This document shows positions 16,103 to 25,306 of a stretch of DNA of 64,000 bases, piece by piece; within the stretch, counting starts at the first letter, position 1; the number at the start of each line of letters is the position of its first letter. The DNA comes from Pseudazoarcus sp963975885 (GTDB lineage Bacteria > Pseudomonadota > Gammaproteobacteria > Burkholderiales > Rhodocyclaceae). A program made the translations under genes and the position numbers. Under the pieces are notes generated by a model. That model was given only the letters and a program-made list of their open reading frames with translations, did no database searches and was not told the origin of the DNA. The stretch lies in the NCBI GenBank assembly GCA_963975885.1, contig CAXBIS010000012.1, forward strand, positions 57,741 through 121,740, in the 5' to 3' direction.

Positions 16103-16604
16103 GGGCGGATGCTTGGTGATGGCCGCGCGATGACCGCGCTTGGCGGACGCATGCGATGCCGGGCTGCGTGCAGGCAGCGATTGTTCGGAATCTCGTGGAG
16201 GTGGAGCGGGCGGACTTCCGGCCGGAGTGCGGGTGGTTGCGGTGGCGTGGATGGAAGTCGGGTCGAGCGAATTACAAGGGACTGCTCCGGGAAGGAGTAC
16301 TGCGGAAAACCGCGCATCATACGGAATGTTGCGACGCAACACAATGAAATGCATAAATAAATTCTATTGATGGGCCCATCCCCGGATCGGCGCCACAGGC
16401 GCCCTTGCGCGCCGCCAGGGCCTTGCACGCTTTGGTACGCCGCTACAAGAGCGACAGCCCCGGGGCTATACTCCGGCGACACACCTCATGACCGGGCCCA
16501 TGTAATCGAACTGCACCCCTTTGCCCATGCGCGCGTTTCGCGCATGCCCACCCCGCGTCGCGCGCCGTCGAAGCACGCGGGAAGCCCCGAACCGGAGTGC
16601 AACG
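16103..16604. other. 502-bp divergent intergenic region (sulP / dksA-like gene)
   Basis: No gene supported. It holds an AT-rich patch at 16340-16372, rare in this window, next to a palindrome TGTTGC-GAC-GCAACA (16327-16341), which may be the sulP control region. TATACT near 16468 could be a -10 for the rightward operon but has no good -35. Confidence 0.4.
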
Positions 16605-16952
16605 ATGACGATTGACCTGGAAGCCTTCCGCGCCCGCATCGCGGGCGATCTCCAGAACCTCGAAGAATCCCTGCGTGAGGCCGAGTCGGCAGGCCGCACG
16701 GTGATGCTCGACCAGGCCAGCGTAGGCCGTCTGTCACGCATGGACGCAATGCAGCAGCAGGCCATGGCGCAGGAGTTGCGTGCCCGGCTGATCACCAGTC
16801 GGCGCAGGCTGCAGGCGGCGCTCGCGCGCATCGACGCCGGCAGCTTCGGACATTGCTGCCAGTGCGATGCCGAGCTCGACCCCAAACGGCTCGCGCACGA
16901 CCCGGCCGCCGTGTTCTGCCCCGATTGCGTGGCCGAACGAGAGAACGGATAA
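16605..16952 (+). CDS. DksA/TraR-type zinc-finger protein
   Basis: Protein of 115 aa. The first 75 residues are helical (LEAFRARIAGDLQNLEESLR; RMDAMQQQAMAQELRARL), as in the coiled-coil of DksA-like proteins. The end carries the zinc finger CCQC...(F)CPDC around residues 85-110. Such small proteins bind the RNA polymerase secondary channel or act as zinc-binding adaptors. It is the first gene of a run of five same-strand genes toward pncA, 39 bp before the methyltransferase. The start at 16605 follows CGGAGTGCAACG. Confidence 0.82.
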   Translation: MTIDLEAFRARIAGDLQNLEESLREAESAGRTVMLDQASVGRLSRMDAMQQQAMAQELRARLITSRRRLQAALARIDAGSFGHCCQCDAELDPKRLAHDPAAVFCPDCVAERENG

Positions 16953-16991
16953 GCGCAACGCGCGCCGCCGGAACCATTTGGAGCATTCCCG

Positions 16992-17600
16992 ATGGACGCT
17001 GATCTGCAGACCGAGCGCCTCGACCGGGTGTTCGATTTCCTGATCGCGCGCGGCGCGCGCAGTGTGCTCGACCTGGGTTGCGGCAACGGCGACCTGCTGC
17101 TGCGCCTGGCGCGTGACCCGCAGATCGAGCGCATCGTCGGCATCGACATCGACGAGCGCGCGCTCGTCGATGCACGACGCCGTCTGGCGCTGAACCCGGA
17201 CGAGGTCGACGCTCGCGTGCGCGTGATGAACGCCTCGTTCGAGGTGGACGATGCGGCGATGGTCGGCTTCGACGCCGCGGTGCTGCTCGAGACCATCGAG
17301 CACATCGAGCCCTCGCGCCTGTCGCGCGTCGAATCGGCGGTGTTCGGCGGATATCGGCCGGCCACCGTCATCGTCACGACGCCGAACCAGGAGTACAACG
17401 TGCTCTATGGACTGCTGCCCGGCGACATGCGTCATCCCGGCCATTTCTTCGAGTGGAACCGCGCCAAGTTCCGCCGCTGGGCCGCCGGCGTGGCCGGACG
17501 CAACGGCTACGACGTGTATTTCGACGAAGTCGGTGACTATGACCCGGCGCGCGGCGCGCCGACCCAGATGGCGCGCTTCATCCGCATCGGCGGAGTGTGA
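16992..17600 (+). CDS. Hen1-like 3'-terminal RNA ribose 2'-O-methyltransferase domain
   Basis: Protein of 202 aa consisting of the methyltransferase domain only. SAM motif VLDLGCGNGDLL (residues 25-36). Hen1-specific metal site: ETIEHIEP near residue 100 (E..EH) and RHPGHFFEW near 147 (third histidine), plus TTPNQEYN. In eukaryotes and in bacterial Pnkp-Hen1 systems this family methylates the 2'-OH at an RNA 3' end; metal-binding residues appear intact here. The usual bacterial partner Pnkp and the N-terminal Hen1 ligase-activating domain are absent. It sits between a DksA-like gene and a macrodomain gene. Confidence 0.8.
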   Translation: MDADLQTERLDRVFDFLIARGARSVLDLGCGNGDLLLRLARDPQIERIVGIDIDERALVDARRRLALNPDEVDARVRVMNASFEVDDAAMVGFDAAVLLETIEHIEPSRLSRVESAVFGGYRPATVIVTTPNQEYNVLYGLLPGDMRHPGHFFEWNRAKFRRWAAGVAGRNGYDVYFDEVGDYDPARGAPTQMARFIRIGGV

Positions 17601-17713
17601 CGCCGACGCGGAACGACCCTGGGCGACCGGCGTCCACACTCACATGATCTGCCGGCGCCCGAGTTGCGCCGCGGCACCCATCGAAGCCGTCACAAACGGA
17701 AAAGGAGGGAGCC

Positions 17714-18265
17714 ATGATCCGCAAGACCCTGCATGAGGTCGCCGTCGAATGCGTCGTCGGCGACATTGCCGCCCAGTCGGACATCGACGCCGTCGTCAAT
17801 GCCGCCAACGCCGAGTTGCGCACCGGCGGTGGCGTGGCCGGCGCGTTGCATCGCGCGGCCGGTCCCGGTCTGGAGCAGGAGTGCCGGCCGCTCGCGCCCA
17901 TCCGCCCCGGCCAGGCGGTGATCACCGGCGCCCACGCGCTGCCCAACCGTCACGTCATCCATTGCCTGGGGCCGGTCTTCGGCGTGGATGAGCCTGCAGA
18001 CGAGTTGCTCGCGGCGTGCTACCGCAACACATTGGAGCTGGCCGAGCGCGAAGGCCTGCGCTCGCTCGCCTTTCCGGCGATTTCCACCGGCGCCTTCGGC
18101 TATGCGCTGCACGCGGCCACTGAAATCGCGCTGGCGACTGTGCTCGAGGCTGCGCCGCACCTGGTTTTCGTGCGGTTGATCCGCTTCGTGCTGTTCGACC
18201 GCGCCGCGCTCGATGTGCATGCCGAGGTGCTCGAAGCCCTGAGCGGTGCGGAGGGCGAACAATGA
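17714..18265 (+). CDS. Macrodomain protein, O-acetyl-ADP-ribose deacetylase-like
   Basis: Protein of 183 aa, a single macrodomain. Core motifs GDIAAQSDIDAVVNAANAEL (residues 17-36) and GGGVAGALHRAAGPGLEQEC are those of the MacroD/YmdB class, and AFPAISTGAFGYALHAA closes the ADP-ribose pocket. It probably hydrolyses O-acetyl-ADP-ribose or removes ADP-ribose from proteins or RNA. The stop overlaps the next start by 4 bp, linking ADP-ribose turnover with NAD salvage. AAAGGAGGG precedes the ATG. Confidence 0.9.
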   Translation: MIRKTLHEVAVECVVGDIAAQSDIDAVVNAANAELRTGGGVAGALHRAAGPGLEQECRPLAPIRPGQAVITGAHALPNRHVIHCLGPVFGVDEPADELLAACYRNTLELAEREGLRSLAFPAISTGAFGYALHAATEIALATVLEAAPHLVFVRLIRFVLFDRAALDVHAEVLEALSGAEGEQ

Positions 18266-19632
18266 ACGAGCGCCGCGCCCTGAACCATCGCAAGGTGTCT
18301 GCCGGCCACGGCCTGGGTCTGTTCACCGACCTGTACGAACTGACCATGGTGCAGGCCTACTTCGACCAGGCCATGCACGGCGAGGCCGTGTTCAGCCTGT
18401 TCGTGCGCGACCTTCCGCCGCGCCGCAACTTTCTCGTCGCCTGCGGGCTGGACACGCTGCTCGACGAACTCGAGGCCTTCCGTTTCGACGCCGACGACAT
18501 CGCATACCTTGCTTCGCTGGAGCGCTTCTCGACCGACTTCCTGGACTGGCTGCGGGATTTTCGCTTCACCGGCACCGTCTACGCCGTGCCCGAGGGCACG
18601 CCGGTGTTTGCCGACGAGCCCCTGCTCGAAATCGTCGCACCGCTGCCGCAGGCCCAGCTGATCGAGACCCTGGTGATGAACCAGATCCAGTTGCAGACGG
18701 TGCTCGCGAGCAAGGCGCAGCGCATGGCCGCCGCTGCGGCAGGCCGGCGCGTGCTGGATTTCGGCGCGCGCCGCATGCACGGCTTCGACGCGGCGCTCAA
18801 GGCCGCGCGCGCGTTTCACGTCGCCGGCATTGCGGCCACTTCCAACGTGCTCGCGGGGCGCGTGTGGGGCGTGCCGGTGGCCGGTACCATGGCCCATAGC
18901 TACGTCCAGGCCCATGACGATGAGCGCGAGGCCTTGCGCGCCTTCGCGCAGACCTTTCCGGATACGGTGGTGCTGGTCGACACCTATGACACGCTGGCCG
19001 GCGTGCGCAAGGTCGTCGATCTGGTGCGCTCGGGCGAGGCGCGCATCGGCGCGGTACGCCTCGATTCGGGAGACCTGCTGGAGCTTGCGCGCGCGAGCAG
19101 GCGCCTGCTCGACGCCGCCGGTCTGCAACACGTGGGCATCGTCGCCAGTGGCGGCCTCGACGAGGACCGCATCGCCGAACTGGTCGCCGCTGGCGCGCCG
19201 ATCGAGGGATTTGGCGTGGGCAGCAGCATGGGCGTGTCCGACGACGCGCCCAACCTCGACATTGCCTACAAGCTGTGCGAATACGACGGTCGCGGCCGTC
19301 TCAAGCTCTCCAGCGGCAAGCCCGTGCTGCCCGGCCGCAAGCAGGTGTTCCGCAGCCTGCGCGATGGTCGCGCGGTCGGTGACGTGATCGCCCGTGCCGA
19401 CGAATCGCTGGCCGGTGAGCCGCTGCTGCACCCGGTCATGCGCGACGGCCGACGTCTGCACACCCCGGCGGATCTCGATGCGCTGCGCACGCATGCTCAA
19501 GAATCCATCGCCCGTCTGCCCGATGCGGTGCAGGCACTCGAAGCTGCGGAACCGGGCTATCCGGTGTCGGTCAGCGCCGCGCTGCGCGAGCACCAGCAGC
19601 AGGTGGCCGAGCGCATTCGCGCTGGCCAGTGA
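18262..19632 (+). CDS. pncB: Nicotinate phosphoribosyltransferase
   Basis: Protein of 456 aa. It makes nicotinate mononucleotide from nicotinate and PRPP in the Preiss-Handler NAD salvage route. Typical N-terminus GLFTDLYELTMVQAYFDQAM, substrate loop FGARRMHGFDAALKAAR, LDSGDL and FGVGSSMGVSDDAP for phosphate and PRPP binding. Length and motifs fit the PncB2-type group. It follows the macrodomain gene with ATGA overlap and precedes nicotinamidase by 33 bp, so both steps from nicotinamide to NaMN are together. Confidence 0.93.
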   Translation: MNERRALNHRKVSAGHGLGLFTDLYELTMVQAYFDQAMHGEAVFSLFVRDLPPRRNFLVACGLDTLLDELEAFRFDADDIAYLASLERFSTDFLDWLRDFRFTGTVYAVPEGTPVFADEPLLEIVAPLPQAQLIETLVMNQIQLQTVLASKAQRMAAAAAGRRVLDFGARRMHGFDAALKAARAFHVAGIAATSNVLAGRVWGVPVAGTMAHSYVQAHDDEREALRAFAQTFPDTVVLVDTYDTLAGVRKVVDLVRSGEARIGAVRLDSGDLLELARASRRLLDAAGLQHVGIVASGGLDEDRIAELVAAGAPIEGFGVGSSMGVSDDAPNLDIAYKLCEYDGRGRLKLSSGKPVLPGRKQVFRSLRDGRAVGDVIARADESLAGEPLLHPVMRDGRRLHTPADLDALRTHAQESIARLPDAVQALEAAEPGYPVSVSAALREHQQQVAERIRAGQ

Positions 19633-19665
19633 CACGAATCACGAATCAACACAGGGAGGTGCGCC

Positions 19666-20247
19666 ATGAACACGACGGCCCTGCATTCCCGATTCGAACC
19701 CGGCGACGCGCTGATCGTCGTCGACGTACAGAAGGACTTCTGCCCCGGTGGGGCGCTGGCGATCGACGCTGGTGACCGCGTCGTGCCGGTGCTCAACCGG
19801 CTCATCGACGAGGCCGTGCGTGCCGGCGTTCCGATCATCGCCTCGCGCTGCTGGCATCCTCGCGATCATCCGAGCTTCCTTGATCACGGTGGCCAGTGGC
19901 CTGTGCACTGTCTGCAGGACAGTGACGGCGCCCGCTTTCATCCCGATCTCGCGTTGCCCGAGCAGACTGTCGTCGTCACCAAGGGCGTGCGTTTCGACCA
20001 CGACCAGAACTCCGCCTTCGACGACACTGGCCTGGCCGACTTCCTGCGCGCACACGGCGTGCGTCGCGTGTGGGTCGGCGGCCTGGCAGAGGACGTGTGC
20101 GTGCGCGCCACGGTGCTTGACGCGCGTCGTGAAGGCTTCGACTCGGTGCTCGTGGCCGAGGCCACGCGCCCGGTCACGGCCGAAGGCGGCGAGCACGCGT
20201 TGTGCGAGATGCGCGAGGCCGGTGTGGTGCTCGAGGAAGCGGCCTGA
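19666..20247 (+). CDS. pncA: Nicotinamidase
   Basis: Protein of 193 aa of the isochorismatase-like hydrolase fold. Catalytic triad visible: Asp20 in VVDVQKDFCPGGAL, Lys in VVTKGVRF and Cys in LAEDVCVRATVLDA; metal-binding SRCWHPRDHPSF is also present. It converts nicotinamide to nicotinate for the preceding pncB product. AGGGAGGTGCGCC provides the ribosome site. It is the last gene of the apparent five-gene operon and converges with a CopZ-like gene. Confidence 0.94.
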   Translation: MNTTALHSRFEPGDALIVVDVQKDFCPGGALAIDAGDRVVPVLNRLIDEAVRAGVPIIASRCWHPRDHPSFLDHGGQWPVHCLQDSDGARFHPDLALPEQTVVVTKGVRFDHDQNSAFDDTGLADFLRAHGVRRVWVGGLAEDVCVRATVLDARREGFDSVLVAEATRPVTAEGGEHALCEMREAGVVLEEAA

Positions 20248-20263
20248 GGGTCCGTGTGACCGC

Positions 20264-20689
20264 TCAAGTGCGCGGCAGGTCCTTCAGACAGCAGCGGCCC
20301 GACGGGTTGCTGGTCTCGCATGAGCATTCGCCCGCGCGCGTCCTGTCCTCGACGAAACGGTGCAACGAGGCGTCGCCCTCGAAGTCGGCCCGGCTGAGCT
20401 TGAAGCAGTAGCACAGCAGCGAAGCACCGTCGTCGTCCTTGATGCCCACGCGCGTGTGCAGCCTGTCGCGCGTAATGCGCGAGCCGTCGTCGCCGAAGTA
20501 CACGGTGTCGCAAGTCGGGCTGGCGCAGAAGAAGTGACGCGCGGCCGCCGGTGTCCAGCTCGCCGGTGTGCTCAGGTGGTGGGCGATCGTGGGTTCGCCG
20601 ACCGCGATTCCGGCGACACCGCATTCCGGACAGGCCTGCCGGTGCGATGCCGGTGAGCGGCCCTTCGGACTCTTGCAGCACTCATCCAT
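20264..20689 (-). CDS. CopZ-like iron-sulfur/zinc metallochaperone module
   Basis: Protein of 141 aa, Cys-rich. CPECGVAGIAV, FFCASPTCDTVYFG and LLCYCFKLSRADFEG match the N-terminal metal-cluster domain of CopZ-type metallochaperones, which hold zinc and a [2Fe-2S] centre. The usual C-terminal heavy-metal-associated domain is missing; the end has CSCET and GRCCLKD. The start at 20689 (MDECCKS) follows GGGAG. Function likely in copper or redox handling; no copper ATPase is adjacent. Confidence 0.75.
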   Translation of the reverse strand: MDECCKSPKGRSPASHRQACPECGVAGIAVGEPTIAHHLSTPASWTPAAARHFFCASPTCDTVYFGDDGSRITRDRLHTRVGIKDDDGASLLCYCFKLSRADFEGDASLHRFVEDRTRAGECSCETSNPSGRCCLKDLPRT

Positions 20690-20969
20690 GTTCAGTCTCC
20701 CGACTTGGCGTTGGTTGGCCTGGAAGTCAGCGATTTCGTTCAGGGTGCGGCGGATGGATTGCCAATCTTGCGATTTTGCGCGCGGTGGCTCAAGTTCGCG
20801 AGGCCTCGCCGCGGACCGGACGCCCCGGTACGATGTCGCCAATCCTGAAGGCTGTGAATCGCTGCCGTGTGGCATCTCCGTGTGCTGCCTTGCTCCGGCC
20901 CCGGCCGCGCTGCGGCGTGCTGATCGCCGGCTGCGTACGCTGGTCACCGGTTCCCCAACGGAGTACGCC

Positions 20970-21689
20970 ATGCACATCGATTTCATCGAACTGGACTACC
21001 GCGAAACCCCCATCGGTGCGGTCAGCATCCGCCGCCGCAGTGAGGTGCGCCTGGGCGGCGTGACCGTCTACGAGATCAAGCTCAACGATGAGTTCCTGAT
21101 GTCGAGCCTGTTCACGGCCAGCGAGGAGGCGCTTGCGCGGCTCGGGCTGGCGCCGTTCGAACGCGAGGATCTGGACGTGATCGTCGGCGGGCTGGGCCTG
21201 GGCTACACCGCCGCCACGGTGCTGGAGAACCCGGCGGTGCGCTCTTTGAGCGTGGTCGATTGGCTCGCACCCGTGATCGAATGGCACGAGACCGGCATCT
21301 GCCCGCTCGGGCCGACGCTGACGGCGGATGCGCGCTGCAGCATCAAACATGGCGACTTCTTCAAACTCGCAGTTTCCGACGACGGCTTTCTGGGCGAGCC
21401 GGGCCGGCGTTTCGACGCCATCCTGCTCGACATCGACCATACGCCGCAGCATGTTCTGAACGAATCACATGCGGGCTTTTACACGCGTGAATCGCTCACC
21501 GCGATGACGCGCCAACTCAAACCCGACGGCGTGTTCGCGCTGTGGTCGGACGATCCGCCGCATGGCGGGTTCGAGGCCTTGCTCGGCGAGGTGTTCGAGT
21601 CGGTCGCCGCGCACGTCGTGCCGTTCCCCAATCCCTACACCGGCGGCGAGTCGGCGTGCACCGTGTACGTCGCGCAGCACCCGCGTTGA
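20970..21689 (+). CDS. Spermidine synthase-like methyltransferase-fold protein
   Basis: Protein of 239 aa. The fold is that of polyamine aminopropyltransferases: VIVGGLGLGYTAATVL is the nucleotide-binding glycine loop, RFDAILLDIDHTP the acidic motif, and LTAMTRQLKPDGVFALWSDD the later strand. The family's key catalytic DxPxxx motif is changed to LDIDHTPQHVL, so whether it makes spermidine is unclear. Starts upstream of 20970 lack ribosome sites. It stands alone before the urease control region. The carboxynorspermidine genes at 36.7 kb suggest spermidine is made by another route. Confidence 0.72.
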   Translation: MHIDFIELDYRETPIGAVSIRRRSEVRLGGVTVYEIKLNDEFLMSSLFTASEEALARLGLAPFEREDLDVIVGGLGLGYTAATVLENPAVRSLSVVDWLAPVIEWHETGICPLGPTLTADARCSIKHGDFFKLAVSDDGFLGEPGRRFDAILLDIDHTPQHVLNESHAGFYTRESLTAMTRQLKPDGVFALWSDDPPHGGFEALLGEVFESVAAHVVPFPNPYTGGESACTVYVAQHPR

Positions 21690-21753
21690 AATCCTGCGAG
21701 GAATGCGCGGCGCGAACCGAAGCGGTGCATGGAGACTGCGACCACGGTCGCAG

Positions 21754-21790
21754 CGCCCCGAAGTGGTGCGCAATGCACTGATTCGGGGCG
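21754..21790 (+). promoter_or_regulatory. Two tandem NtrC-like enhancer boxes upstream of ureD
   Basis: CGCCCC-N5-GGTGCG (21754-21770) matches the NtrC consensus TGCACC-N5-GGTGCA in 9 of 12 arm positions; TGCACT-N5-GGGGCG (21774-21790) has a perfect left arm apart from the allowed T and 4 of 6 in the right arm. Their centres are 20 bp apart (two helix turns) and about 110-130 bp before the sigma-54 element, the usual enhancer geometry. The pair can also fold as one hairpin. Confidence 0.6.
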
Positions 21791-21887
21791 TATCTCGGGT
21801 CGCAAAGGTGCAAGTCTCGCTCGTGCACGGCCGCGCACGGCTGCCATCCCCGATGATTGGGCTGTTTTTACGCCGCTTGTGAGGACA

Positions 21888-21903
21888 TGGCACGGGATTC
21901 GCT
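21888..21903 (+). promoter_or_regulatory. Sigma-54 (-24/-12) promoter of urease cluster
   Basis: TGGCACGGGATTCGCT differs from the consensus TGGCACG-N4-TTGC(A/T) at a single conserved base, with GG and GC at the required spacing. The predicted start falls at about 21913-21914, directly at the ureD ATG (21915), which would make a near-leaderless mRNA. Together with the boxes at 21754-21790 it points to NtrC control by nitrogen limitation. Confidence 0.65.
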
Positions 21904-21914
21904 AAACCCCGTTC

Positions 21915-22793
21915 ATGAACCTCGTCGTCGACCCTGCCCACCTGATTCCGCCGGAGCTCGCGCCACCCGCGTCCGCCCCGGGCTGGCACGCGTCGCTGGA
22001 ACTCGGCTTCGCGCGACGCGGCCTGCGCACCGTGCTGGTGCACAGCCGTCATGCAGGCCCCTTGCGCATGCAGAAGCCGCTGTACCCGGAAGGCGAGGCC
22101 GTGTGTCACGCCATCGTGCTGCATCCGCCGGCCGGCATTGTCGGTGGGGATATGCTCGACATCGCGGTCGAGGTTGGCGCGGATGCGCATGCGTTGCTGA
22201 CCACGCCGGGTGCCGGCAAGTGGTATCGCAGCGGCGGTCGGCAGGCTGCCATGACGCAATCGCTGCGGGTCGCCAAGGATGGCATCTGCGAATGGCTGCC
22301 ACAGGAGGCCATCATTTTCGACGGCGCCGAGGCGAGCCTGACGACGCACGTTGAGCTGGAGGCCGGTGCGCGTTTCATCGGTGCCGAGATGAGCTGCTTC
22401 GGGCGCACCGGCTCGGGCGAGCGTTTCACGCAGGGGCGCTACTCCAGCCATACGCGCATCCGCATCGATGGACGCTCGGTCTGGCTGGAACGCGGTCGCG
22501 TCGATGGCGGTGGCGCTCTGCTCGATTCGCCGGTGGGGCTGGCCGGCCAGCCGGTGACCGGCACGTTGTGGATCGTCGGGCCGCAAGTCGATGAGGCCCT
22601 GCGCGACGCCTGCCGCGAGATCGAGCCGCTCGCCGGTGAAGGGGCCGTGACCCTGCTGCCCGGCGTACTGGTCGCGCGCTGGCTGGGCCCGGCCTGCGAG
22701 CCGGGGCGCGAGTGGTTTTCGCGATTGTGGGCCTGTGTTCGACCGTCGCTGACCGGCCTGTCCGCCGCCACGCCGCGTATCTGGAATACCTGA
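21915..22793 (+). CDS. ureD: Urease accessory protein UreD (UreH)
   Basis: Protein of 292 aa. It forms the scaffold with UreF and UreG on apo-urease during nickel insertion. Family motifs: GWHASLELGFARRGLRTVL near residue 24, MQKPLYPEGEAVCHAIVLHP, GIVGGDMLDIAVEV and LLTTPGAGKWYRS. No Shine-Dalgarno sequence stands before the ATG, which agrees with the sigma-54 start site placed at it. First gene of the cluster; 30 bp before ureA. Confidence 0.95.
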   Translation: MNLVVDPAHLIPPELAPPASAPGWHASLELGFARRGLRTVLVHSRHAGPLRMQKPLYPEGEAVCHAIVLHPPAGIVGGDMLDIAVEVGADAHALLTTPGAGKWYRSGGRQAAMTQSLRVAKDGICEWLPQEAIIFDGAEASLTTHVELEAGARFIGAEMSCFGRTGSGERFTQGRYSSHTRIRIDGRSVWLERGRVDGGGALLDSPVGLAGQPVTGTLWIVGPQVDEALRDACREIEPLAGEGAVTLLPGVLVARWLGPACEPGREWFSRLWACVRPSLTGLSAATPRIWNT

Positions 22794-22823
22794 ACCGGGG
22801 CGCTGCCCCGCTGGAGAGGACGA

Positions 22824-23126
22824 ATGGAACTGACCCCCCGCGAGAAGGACAAGCTGCTGATCTTCACCGCCGGCCTCGTCGCCGAACGCCGTCTGGCGCG
22901 TGGTGTGAAGCTCAACTACCCGGAGTCGGTGGCGCTGATCACCTGCGCCATCCTCGAGGGCGCGCGCGACGGCTGCACGGTGGCCGACCTGATGCACTTC
23001 GGCACCACCATCCTCGCCCGCGAACAGGTCATGGAAGGCGTGCCCGAGATGATTCCCGAGATCCAGGTCGAGGCCACGTTTCCCGACGGGACCAAGCTAA
23101 TCACCGTCCACAACCCGATTGTTTGA
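22824..23126 (+). CDS. ureA: Urease gamma subunit
   Basis: Protein of 100 aa, the standard length. Starts MELTPREKDKLLIFTAGLVA and has GVKLNYPESVALITCAILEG and ending TKLITVHNPIV, all typical. It is a structural subunit of the cytoplasmic urease trimer. GGAGAGGACG precedes the start. A 159-bp gap with a palindromic element separates it from ureB, unlike the close spacing usual in this gene set. Confidence 0.97.
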   Translation: MELTPREKDKLLIFTAGLVAERRLARGVKLNYPESVALITCAILEGARDGCTVADLMHFGTTILAREQVMEGVPEMIPEIQVEATFPDGTKLITVHNPIV

Positions 23127-23154
23127 GAACGGGCAAATGAAGCTGCTGCGCGAA

Positions 23155-23240
23155 CCGAGGGCTGCGTTGCAAGGTGCTCGCTCCGTCGCCTACCTGCCTG
23201 GTATGTCTCCGTCGCTGCGCGCCTTGCGCCTTGCCCTCGG
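23155..23240. repeat. Inverted-repeat element inserted between ureA and ureB
   Basis: CCGAGGGC (23155-23162) and GCCCTCGG (23233-23240) are exact complements bounding 86 bp. Inside are two copies of CTCCGTCGC and the small palindrome TACCTGCCTGGTA. No open frame or transposase. It looks like a small dispersed palindromic repeat sitting inside the operon; as RNA it could process or stabilise the mRNA ends. Confidence 0.5.
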
Positions 23241-23285
23241 CCCGCTCGCGACGCTTCCTTCACCCGTTCTACGGAGCGCAAACAC

Positions 23286-23591
23286 ATGATCCCCGGAGAA
23301 ATGCACACCCTGGACGGCGAGATCGAGCTCAACGTCGGCCGCGACACGATCACGCTCAAGGTGACCAACACCGGCGATCGCCCGGTGCAGGTCGGCTCGC
23401 ACTACCACTTCGCGGAAACCAACTTCGCGCTTGATTTCGACCGCGCGGCCGCGCGTGGCTTTCGCCTGAATATCGCGGCCGGTACCGCCGTGCGCTTCGA
23501 GCCGGGCCAGTCGCGCACCGTCGAACTGGTCGCGCTGGCCGGTGACCGGAAGGTGTACGGCTTCGCCGGCGACGTCATGGGAGCACTGTAA
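23286..23591 (+). CDS. ureB: Urease beta subunit
   Basis: Protein of 101 aa. MIPGEMHTLDGEIELNVGRD is the conserved N-terminus; VGSHYHFAETNFALDFDR and VRFEPGQSRTVELVAL follow. Structural subunit paired with UreA and UreC. The stop is directly followed by the ureC ATG with no gap, so they are translationally coupled. Confidence 0.97.
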   Translation: MIPGEMHTLDGEIELNVGRDTITLKVTNTGDRPVQVGSHYHFAETNFALDFDRAAARGFRLNIAAGTAVRFEPGQSRTVELVALAGDRKVYGFAGDVMGAL

Positions 23592-25298
<1,707 letters not shown>

Positions 25299-25306
25299 GG
25301 CGTCCC

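Noticed and set aside
16103..16354. N-terminal extension of SulP from an ATG at 16354
   Set aside because: The added 84 residues are low-complexity Pro/Ala/Thr/Ser; the family start MFQTIRKDWFSNIRGD is at 16102.
14960..16360. 466-codon plus-strand open frame opposite sulP
   Set aside because: Rich in His, Asp, Gln and Arg with no hydrophobic pattern; it is the antisense of a GC-rich membrane gene and has no family likeness.
21809..21828. GTGCA-N11-TGCAC dyad as an NtrC box
   Set aside because: The gap is 2 bp too long for NtrC (TGCA-N9-TGCA needed), and better boxes lie at 21754-21790.
23127..23285. Small protein gene between ureA and ureB
   Set aside because: Short open frames here have no ribosome site and are explained by the inverted-repeat element.
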